A stretch of DNA of 64,000 nucleotides from an uncultured Eubacteriales bacterium (GTDB lineage: Bacteria; Bacillota; Clostridia; Christensenellales; Aristaeellaceae), in the NCBI GenBank assembly GCA_902801765.1, contig CADCJO010000013.1, forward strand, positions 27,539 to 91,538, written 5' to 3'. Positions 57,527 to 64,000 of this stretch are shown here, one piece after another; within the stretch, counting starts at the first letter, position 1; each line of letters opens with the position of its first letter. Under the pieces are notes generated by a model that had not been told where the DNA came from, ran no database searches, and saw nothing but the letters and a program-made list of their open reading frames with translations. A program made the translations under genes and the position numbers.

Positions 57527-59461
57527 ATGAAGCCTGATTTATCCGCCATTCTGCCGGACGGCAGAATGTTTGCTTTCTGGGAAAAAGACTGCGCGTATGA
57601 CCGCATCCTGTACGTGGACGGGGCGAATCCCGCGGCCAGCGACGGAAACGACGGCAGCGAAGCAGCGCCCTTCAAAACCATCCAGCGGGCCGCTGACCTG
57701 GCTGAACCCGGCACGAAGGTGCGTATTCACGCCGGACTGTACCGGGAATGCGTGCATCCCCGTAAGGGCGGCACGGACCCGGAGCACATGGTTTGCTACG
57801 AAGCCTACGGCGATGGGCCGGTGATTCTCCGCGCGTCGGAGGAAGTGACGGACTTCTTCCCTAGCACCGGCTGGCGGCTGCACGGGTTCGGCCCCGGCCC
57901 GGATGTGTCCGGGGTAAAGATCTACGCCCATCGCCTGAACCCCGATATGTTCCGGGGCTATAACCCCTTCTGCGCGGTCAACATCCTGCATGACCGGCTG
58001 TTCATCGAGTACGACAAGACCGACATGACCACTTACCTGAACCGGCGTGGCTGCGTGTTCTGCGATGGGAAACCGCTCAAGCAGGTAGCGCTGTATCAGG
58101 ACATGGCGAAGGCCGACGGCACCTACTGGGTAGAGCACAACGGCCAGACGGTGCACTTCCGCCTGCCCGGAGACGACGACCCGTCCAACCACCGCATCGA
58201 GCTGACCGTCCGCGAACAGTGCTTCGCCCCGGAAGAACCTTTCCTGTCCTATATCAAGGTGAAGGGCCTCGTCTGCGAGCATGCCGCCACCGGCGCGCCT
58301 GTGCCCCAGCGCGGCGCGATTTCGGCGTTCCGGGGGCATCACTGGGTCATCGAGAATTGTGAAGTCAACTGGTCCAACGGCGTCGCCATCGACATCGGCA
58401 ACGAGTGCTGGCATCATGAGCGCATTCCCGGCCAGATCATCGGTTATTCCGTCATTCGCGGCTGCATCATCCGGGACGCGGGCGTGTGCGGTATCGCCGG
58501 GCTGTTCGCGGAGGAAATGCTCATCGAGGACAACGTGATCGAGGGCACCGGCTGGCAGAAGATGGAGCTGTCCTGGGAGGCCGGGGCCATCAAGCTGCAC
58601 AACAGCGTGAACGCCCTGTTCCGCCGCAACGTTTTCCGCAACACCTTCCGCGCCGATCACCTGTGGCTGGACTGCGGCAACGAAAACAACCGCATCACCG
58701 GCAACCTGTTCTTAAACGGCATCGAGCAGCGGGAAGCCATCTTCATCGAGTGCACCCGGGACGGCGTGAACCTGATCGACAACAACATCATCTGGAACGT
58801 GGAAGGCCGCTTCGACCCGGCGAAAGTCCCCGTGGAGCCCGGCTCCTCCGGCTGGTACAAGATGAAGGAGCACGACGTGGTGAACGGCTACGCCATTTAC
58901 GGCGAGGGCACCGACCGGCTGCACATCTCTCATAACCTGATCGGCAAGTGCCGCTACGGCGGGTACTACGCCAAGCCCGTATCCTTCCGCATGTCCGGCC
59001 TTGACCGGGGCGGCACCTCCCGGAAAGCGAAGATTTTCAACAATATTTTCTATGACTGCGGCGAAGCTGCTATCTGCTTCCCCACCGCCGATAACGAAGC
59101 GGAAGGCAACCTGTACGTGAACATGCGCGGCGGGTATCTGCGGGTGATGTATCCCGCGCCGGAAAACTGCCTGAACCTGCCCGCTTGGAAGGAATTCTAC
59201 GCCTTTGACCAGACCGGCCAGAACGCCTGGCTGGACGTTGCGCTCGATGAAGAAAAAGGCCAGGCCGCCTTCTCCCCCAGCGCTTCCCGGCCTTTTGGCC
59301 TGCCTTCGCAGCTTGCGCGGCTGAACCTGATCCTTGACCCGGCGGAGGTACAGTCCGTTTCCCCCGATCCCCTTGTGACCAGCGACCGCACCGGCGCGCC
59401 CCACCCGGAAGGAAAAGTATTGCCCGGGCCGTTCAATCAATTGGATCTTTGTATTTCATAA
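57527..59461 (+). CDS. GH120-like right-handed beta-helix glycosidase (beta-xylosidase-like)
   Basis: The 644-residue protein has no signal peptide. It opens with YVDGANPAASDGNDGSEAAP, the typical start of beta-helix enzymes, and contains many NNIIW and GNLFLNG type helix rungs. The layout and length match GH120 beta-xylosidases. E351 in WEAGAIKLH and D382 in LWLDC fall where the family's acid/base and nucleophile lie. It would trim imported xylo-oligosaccharides. An alternative is a lyase of the pectate-lyase fold. AAGAGAGG is upstream of the ATG. Confidence 0.72.
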   Translation: MKPDLSAILPDGRMFAFWEKDCAYDRILYVDGANPAASDGNDGSEAAPFKTIQRAADLAEPGTKVRIHAGLYRECVHPRKGGTDPEHMVCYEAYGDGPVILRASEEVTDFFPSTGWRLHGFGPGPDVSGVKIYAHRLNPDMFRGYNPFCAVNILHDRLFIEYDKTDMTTYLNRRGCVFCDGKPLKQVALYQDMAKADGTYWVEHNGQTVHFRLPGDDDPSNHRIELTVREQCFAPEEPFLSYIKVKGLVCEHAATGAPVPQRGAISAFRGHHWVIENCEVNWSNGVAIDIGNECWHHERIPGQIIGYSVIRGCIIRDAGVCGIAGLFAEEMLIEDNVIEGTGWQKMELSWEAGAIKLHNSVNALFRRNVFRNTFRADHLWLDCGNENNRITGNLFLNGIEQREAIFIECTRDGVNLIDNNIIWNVEGRFDPAKVPVEPGSSGWYKMKEHDVVNGYAIYGEGTDRLHISHNLIGKCRYGGYYAKPVSFRMSGLDRGGTSRKAKIFNNIFYDCGEAAICFPTADNEAEGNLYVNMRGGYLRVMYPAPENCLNLPAWKEFYAFDQTGQNAWLDVALDEEKGQAAFSPSASRPFGLPSQLARLNLILDPAEVQSVSPDPLVTSDRTGAPHPEGKVLPGPFNQLDLCIS

Positions 59462-59550
59462 GCGTTGAAAAGCGGAACAGCAAAAACACGCTCGTGCATG
59501 CTTTCCTGTTTTTCAGGTGGTTTTATAGTGACTTTTCCATAAAGTTATGC

Positions 59551-59556
59551 TATAAT
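59551..59556 (+). promoter_or_regulatory. Extended -10 box of the M16 peptidase gene
   Basis: TGC-TATAAT at 59548-59556 with a weak -35 (GTGACT or TGACTT). The start codon is 32 bases downstream. Confidence 0.6.
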
Positions 59557-59587
59557 GAGCGAAACCAATAAACAAGGGGGGTCACTC

Positions 59588-62500
59588 ATGAAAAAAGTGC
59601 TGTCTTTGCTGCTTGCGCTGGCTTTGATACTGTCCTGCGTATCGGGTCTGGCGGAAGCGCTGCCCGAGGAAACCAACGTGCTGCCGAAAATCGGCGACGT
59701 GGTGAATGGATTTGAAGTAAAAGAGATCCGCGATTTCCCGCTGGTCGGCGCGGACCTGGTGCTGTTTGAGCATCAGAAAACCGGCGGCAAGATGCTCTGG
59801 ATGGCGAACGAAGACACCAACCGCACCTTCCAGATTTCCTTCCCTACCCGGCCGAGCGACGATACCGGCCTGCCGCACGTGTTCGAGCACGCGACGCTGT
59901 TCGGTTCGGACAAGTATCCGTCCACGTCGCTGTTCTTCAACCTGGCGTATCAGACCTACAACACCTACCTGAACGCCAACACCCAGGACGCCTGCACCAA
60001 CTATCCGATGGCTTCCCTGTCGGAAGCGCAGCTGCTGAAACTGGCGGATTTCTATGTGGACGCCTGCTTCCATCCCCTCATCATGCACGATGAAGGCATC
60101 TTCAAAACCCAGGCCTGGCACTACGACCTGCCCGACATGGACGGCGAGCTGACCTATGAAGGCGTCGTCTATTCCGAGATGCAGGGCGCGATGACGCTTG
60201 ATCGCGCCGCTCTGCTCAACGCCAATGGACTCACCTTCCCCGGTTCCGCCCTCACTTTCGACTATGGGGGCACTCCCGACGTGATTCCGGACATGACCTG
60301 GGAGAGCGTGAAGGGATTCCACGACCTGTACTATCATCCCTCCAACTGCTTTGCCATCCTCTACGGTCAGATCGAGGATTACGCCGCTTTCCTGGCCTTG
60401 CTGGACGAAACCTTCTCTTCCTATGAGAAAGCGGAATTCACCTTTGAGGACAAGGGCTATGCCGCTATCACCGAGCCCGCGGTGGCTACGTTCGCCTTCC
60501 CCATGGCGGAGGGCACCGACGTGACCAACCAGAGCGTCATCATCTATTATATCCTCTGCCCCGGCATGAAGGGCGACGTGGAGCAGGAAAACCTGATCGA
60601 CAACGTATGCTCCCTGCTGAACGAAAGCGGCTCCGTGCTGCAGCAGACCTTCAAGAAAGCTTTCCCCGCCGGTACGGCGTCCTGCGGCCGCGAGGTGGCC
60701 GGGCCGGACGACGCGATCATTTTTGAAGCCACCGGTATGAACCAGAACGATGCCGAACAGTTCAAAACCATCGTGGACGAGGCCCTCAGGGACGTGGCTC
60801 AGAACGGCTTTGCCCAGGACATGGTGGACGCCGCCATGGCAAGCCTGAGCATTTCCACCAAGCTGGCCCCCGAAAATGGCACCCCTGCCGAGGGCGTGGT
60901 GAACAGCATGGCTTATTATTACGCCGTCAGCGGCGATCCCTTCAAGTACGTGGACAAGGTTGACGCGCTGTCCAAAATGGACGAGGAAAACCAGCAGGGG
61001 CTGCTGAAGGACGCCGCCGGAAAGTGGCTGGCTGACGCGAGCCTCTACACCCTCACCACCACCTATCCCGCCCCCGGCGAGAAGGAAAAGGCGGACGCCG
61101 CGCTGAAAGAAAAGCTGGCGGGCATCAAGGCTTCCATGACCGAAGACGAGCTCAAGGCGATCATTGAGGAAACCAACGCCGCGCCCAAGGACGAGGACAC
61201 CTCCGAGCTGATGGCGCAACTCAAGGCCGTCACCGTGGAGAGCCTGCCCGAGGAAATCAAGACCTATGCCGTCAATGACTTTACCGATGACAACGGCCTG
61301 CGCCATATCGAAGTGCCCGCCGGCGTGGACGGTATCGGCGCTGTATCCCTCTGGTTTGACGCCGCCGCCCTGCCACAGGAGGACATCCACTGGATGCGCC
61401 TCTACACCCGCCTGCTGGGCCAGCTGGACACGGACAAGCACACCAAGGAAGAACTGGACGTGCTTATCACCCGCTACCTTTACAAAAAAACCACCGGCGT
61501 GAGCGGCGGCGATATGGGGGACACCAACCATCCCTACATGGTGGCCGAGTGGTACGCCCTGGACGACGATCTGGCTACCGGCTACGACCTGATGGAGGAG
61601 CTGCTCTTCCACACCCGCTTTGACGACGTGCAGAAACTGGCGGAGCAGGTGCAGGCCCAGAAAACCTCCGTCCGCGCAACCATCAACCAGTCCGCTTACC
61701 AGCTCATGCTCTACCGCGGCCTGGCGGACCGGTATCCCTTCTACCGCTATTACAGCTACCTGAACTTCCTGGAATACTACGCCTTCCTGGAAAACCTGGA
61801 AACCAAGCTGAATGAAAATCCCGAAGAAGTGACCAAGCATTTTGAAGCCGTGCAGTCCTTCTTTGCCAATAACGCCGGGGCGGTCGCCGGGTTCGCTGGC
61901 AACGAACAGAGCATCGAAAAGAACCGTCCCCTGGCCGACGCCTTCATGGCGAAGCTGGATCACATGGAACGCGCGGCGGTTGCTTACGACCTGCCCATTC
62001 CCAGCGCCCGCGAAGCCCTGATCATCGACGGCAACATCCAGTTCAACTGCATCATCGCCACTGCCGACGACATCGGCGTGGACGACTATGACGCGGGCCT
62101 GAGCGCGATCACCAGCCTCCTGAGCGACCAGATTCTGGTGCCCGTGCTGCGCGACCAGATGGGCGTATACAGCCCCTGGAACGGCGTGATGGACAACGGC
62201 TCCCTGTACCTGATCACCTACCGCGACCCCAACGTCAAGGAAACCTTTGAGGTGTACGCTTCCCTGGCGGGCGCGGTCGAACAGATGGACGTGGATCAGG
62301 ACACCCTGGACGGTTACATCATGAGCGCTTATTCCAGCTTGGCCCAGCCCGCCGGCGAACTGACAGGCGCTGCCGCCGCGATCGAAGATACGCTCTTTGG
62401 AAAGAAGCTGGACCGCAACTTGGATTACATGCGCCAGCTCAAGGCCGTCACGCCTGAAACCGTGAAGACCGCCGCGGAAATCTACCGCAAGGCCTGGGAA

Positions 62501-62977
62501 AACGGCGTGCACTCCACCGCCGGCAGCGCCGCCGCGATCAACGAAAACGCCGACCTGTACGATTCCATCCTGAACCCCTTCAACGCCCAGGACGCCTCCC
62601 AGGTGGAATTCACCGACGCGGCGGAGGGCAGCGAACACTACGAGGCCGTGCGCTTTGCGTTTGAAAACGGTCTGATGGCTCCCAAGGCGGACGGTATCTT
62701 CGGCGTGGAAGAAAACGCGACTGTGGGCGACATGCTTGCAGCTCTGTACGCTGGTCTGGGCGGAGCCCCCAATGCCCCTGAAGAAGCCCTCGCTTGGCTG
62801 ACGCAGGCGGGTGTCCTCTCCGGAACAGAGGATTTGGGAGCGGAACTGCACGAGGACTTCCTCTGCAATCTGCTTGTCGCTGTCGGCGCCCAGATTTCTA
62901 CGGAAACTCCGGACGCCGCTGTACCCCGCGGTGACCTGGCGGACCTGTTCTTCCAGCTCTTTGGCCAGGCAGAGTAA
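59588..62977 (+). CDS. Secreted M16C metallopeptidase with SLH-like C terminus
   Basis: The 1129-residue peptidase resembles PreP/Cym1 (insulinase clan). A signal peptide (residues ~1-23, ending LAEA) is followed by the inverted zinc motif H97-V-F-E100-H101, with the third ligand in the EGVVYSEMQG region. Four M16 half-domains fill ~40-1010. The last ~110 residues (FTDAAEGSEHYEAVRFAFENG, and VPRGDLADLFFQLF) resemble S-layer homology modules, which would tie it to the cell wall. Start 59588 has AAGGGGGG upstream; the frame to 59555 overlaps the promoter. M16C enzymes normally clear small peptides, so an extracellular anchored form is unusual. Confidence 0.85.
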   Translation: MKKVLSLLLALALILSCVSGLAEALPEETNVLPKIGDVVNGFEVKEIRDFPLVGADLVLFEHQKTGGKMLWMANEDTNRTFQISFPTRPSDDTGLPHVFEHATLFGSDKYPSTSLFFNLAYQTYNTYLNANTQDACTNYPMASLSEAQLLKLADFYVDACFHPLIMHDEGIFKTQAWHYDLPDMDGELTYEGVVYSEMQGAMTLDRAALLNANGLTFPGSALTFDYGGTPDVIPDMTWESVKGFHDLYYHPSNCFAILYGQIEDYAAFLALLDETFSSYEKAEFTFEDKGYAAITEPAVATFAFPMAEGTDVTNQSVIIYYILCPGMKGDVEQENLIDNVCSLLNESGSVLQQTFKKAFPAGTASCGREVAGPDDAIIFEATGMNQNDAEQFKTIVDEALRDVAQNGFAQDMVDAAMASLSISTKLAPENGTPAEGVVNSMAYYYAVSGDPFKYVDKVDALSKMDEENQQGLLKDAAGKWLADASLYTLTTTYPAPGEKEKADAALKEKLAGIKASMTEDELKAIIEETNAAPKDEDTSELMAQLKAVTVESLPEEIKTYAVNDFTDDNGLRHIEVPAGVDGIGAVSLWFDAAALPQEDIHWMRLYTRLLGQLDTDKHTKEELDVLITRYLYKKTTGVSGGDMGDTNHPYMVAEWYALDDDLATGYDLMEELLFHTRFDDVQKLAEQVQAQKTSVRATINQSAYQLMLYRGLADRYPFYRYYSYLNFLEYYAFLENLETKLNENPEEVTKHFEAVQSFFANNAGAVAGFAGNEQSIEKNRPLADAFMAKLDHMERAAVAYDLPIPSAREALIIDGNIQFNCIIATADDIGVDDYDAGLSAITSLLSDQILVPVLRDQMGVYSPWNGVMDNGSLYLITYRDPNVKETFEVYASLAGAVEQMDVDQDTLDGYIMSAYSSLAQPAGELTGAAAAIEDTLFGKKLDRNLDYMRQLKAVTPETVKTAAEIYRKAWENGVHSTAGSAAAINENADLYDSILNPFNAQDASQVEFTDAAEGSEHYEAVRFAFENGLMAPKADGIFGVEENATVGDMLAALYAGLGGAPNAPEEALAWLTQAGVLSGTEDLGAELHEDFLCNLLVAVGAQISTETPDAAVPRGDLADLFFQLFGQAE

Positions 62978-63001
62978 AGAATATGATGCCTGTATCTGAA
63001 T

Positions 63002-63042
63002 AAGAATCAGGGCTGCCTCATTACGAGGCAGCCCTGATTCTT
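63002..63042. terminator. Bidirectional terminator between convergent genes
   Basis: A perfect 18-bp stem (63002-63019 with 63025-63042) with a 5-base loop lies between the M16 gene and the ABC exporter gene. Confidence 0.9.
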
Positions 63043-63053
63043 ACGTTGTTTAC

Positions 63054-64000
63054 TCAGGCCGCTTCTTCCTGCACCTGAGCGGTGTAAAGCTGATAATACA
63101 AGCCCCGCTTCTGCATCAATTCTTCATGGCTGCCCATTTCGGCAATGCCCTTGTGACTGATATACAGGATTTTATCGCAGTTCTTGATGGTGGATAAACG
63201 ATGCGCGACGATGATGCTGGTGCGGTTTTTGAGCATTTCAGCAATGCCCTCCTGCAGCAGCTTTTCTGTTTGGGTGTCGATGGAGGAGGTGGCTTCGTCC
63301 AGTATCAGGATGGCGGGGTTGGACAGCAGGGTGCGGGCAAAGGCGACCAGCTGCCTCTCCCCCTGGCTCAGGTTGCTGCCCCGCTCCTTGATTTCGGTCT
63401 GATACCCTTTGGGCATTTTGAGAATCAATTCATCCGCCCGCACGCGCTTGGCGGCTTCCTTGACCTCCGCGTCGGTGGCGTCCAGGCGTCCGTAGCGGAT
63501 GTTGTCCATCAGCGTGCCGGAAAAGATGAAGCTGTCCTGGAGCATGATGCCCAGCTGGCTCCGCAGGGAGTGGAGCGTCACCCGGCTGATGTCGTGCACG
63601 CCGCCGTTTTTATCGTGCAGCAGGATTCTGCCGCCGTTCAGGTTATAGAACCGGCACAGGGTATTGATGACCGTGCTCTTGCCCGCGCCCGTCGGGCCCA
63701 CCAGGGCGATGCTTTCCCCCGCGTTCACGTGCAGGTTCATGTGCTCCAGCACGTTGACGCCTTCCTCGTAAGCGAAGGTCACGTCTTCAAAGTCCACCTC
63801 GCCGCTGATTTCGGGCAGAGTTTCCGCGTCCGGCGCGTCATCCACCACCACGGGCTCGTCCATGGTTTCAAAGATGCGCTCCAGGTAAGCGATGTTGTTG
63901 ACGAAGGAATTGTAGATGTTCGCCAGGTTGGTGATGGGCTGCCAGAAACGGCTGACGTACTGGCCCATGGCCAGGATCACGCCGAAGGACACCATCCTGC
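63054..64000 (-). CDS. ABC exporter, permease/ATPase, C-terminal part (truncated by window)
   Basis: The gene runs off the right edge, so only the last ~315 residues are present. They comprise the end of the membrane domain (QYVSRFWQPITNLANIYNSF) and a full ATPase domain with Walker A GPTGAGKST, Q-loop LQDSF, signature LSQGERQ (Gln replaces the usual second Gly) and Walker B ILILDEATSSID. It resembles the YheH/LmrA-like half-exporters, often encoded in pairs. It ends 11 bases from a shared terminator. The substrate is unknown. Confidence 0.9.
   Translation of the reverse strand, partial: RMVSFGVILAMGQYVSRFWQPITNLANIYNSFVNNIAYLERIFETMDEPVVVDDAPDAETLPEISGEVDFEDVTFAYEEGVNVLEHMNLHVNAGESIALVGPTGAGKSTVINTLCRFYNLNGGRILLHDKNGGVHDISRVTLHSLRSQLGIMLQDSFIFSGTLMDNIRYGRLDATDAEVKEAAKRVRADELILKMPKGYQTEIKERGSNLSQGERQLVAFARTLLSNPAILILDEATSSIDTQTEKLLQEGIAEMLKNRTSIIVAHRLSTIKNCDKILYISHKGIAEMGSHEELMQKRGLYYQLYTAQVQEEAA

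Noticed and set aside
59582..62851. A 1089-residue open frame antisense to the M16 peptidase
   Set aside because: It is a shadow of the GC-rich codon pattern of the real gene. Its composition is rich in His, Gly, Gln and Val, with no domain, ribosome site or promoter.

Overview
The window is a piece of a chromosome from a high-GC, anaerobic, Gram-positive-type bacterium, most likely an uncultured gut or rumen Clostridia lineage (Christensenellales, Aristaeellaceae or Oscillospiraceae-like). This placement is inference. It rests on oxygen-sensitive chemistry (an aldehyde:ferredoxin oxidoreductase with complete cofactor supply), Gram-positive CUT1 sugar importers without their own ATPases, secreted proteins with short signal peptides ending in AMA-E, strong AGGAGG ribosome binding sites, an SLH-like module, and dispersed palindromic intergenic repeats. 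No rRNA, tRNA, CRISPR array, phage or intact insertion sequence was found.

Region by region. 1-3013: molybdenum/tungsten-pterin cofactor operon (moaA, a mobB-moaC fusion, a mogA-moaE-like fusion). 3025-8485 (minus): a GH35-type glycosidase and a DUF5107/TPR protein. 8894-12489: HelD-like RNA polymerase recycling helicase, an acyl-carrier-like protein and an ADP-ribosylglycohydrolase. 12490-14584: a repeat-rich stretch holding a 390-bp element with 32-bp terminal inverted repeats, a hypothetical internally duplicated protein, and a dense array of hairpins. 14585-21804: AOR-family tungsto/molybdo-enzyme with a Tat-exported four-cluster ferredoxin subunit, an ECF sigma/anti-sigma pair, tatBAC, and the formate-dehydrogenase-type sulfurtransferase fdhD. 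The cofactor genes, the enzyme, the Tat translocon and fdhD form one functional theme.

21901-43033: a carbohydrate island. On the minus strand lie a LacI-type regulator, a GH172 (DUF2961) protein and an esterase. On the plus strand lie a HAD phosphatase and a long operon with three GH32-type enzymes, two complete CUT1 permease pairs, a giant carbohydrate-module-fused solute-binding protein, an NHL/TPR/YIP1 membrane protein, a DUF5696 protein and a classical solute-binding protein. GH32 plus GH172 points to fructans or related fructosides.

43543-51072: the most unusual locus. A double-glycine leader peptide (NHLP/Nif11-like) is followed by a membrane-bound SpoIIE-type PP2C phosphatase, a STAS anti-sigma-antagonist, a tiny ORF, a reduced HlyD-like secretion protein, a C39 peptidase/ABC exporter and a partner ABC exporter. 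No known peptide-modifying enzyme is present, and the mature peptide has no Cys or Ser. It is preceded by a structured intergenic element that shares a conserved core with the 390-bp element at 12.6 kb.

51168-59461: a second import operon (GH31, LplB/LplC-type permeases, solute-binding protein, GH120-like beta-helix enzyme). 59588-62977: a secreted M16 metallopeptidase with an SLH-like tail. 63054-64000: the C-terminal part of an ABC exporter cut by the window edge.
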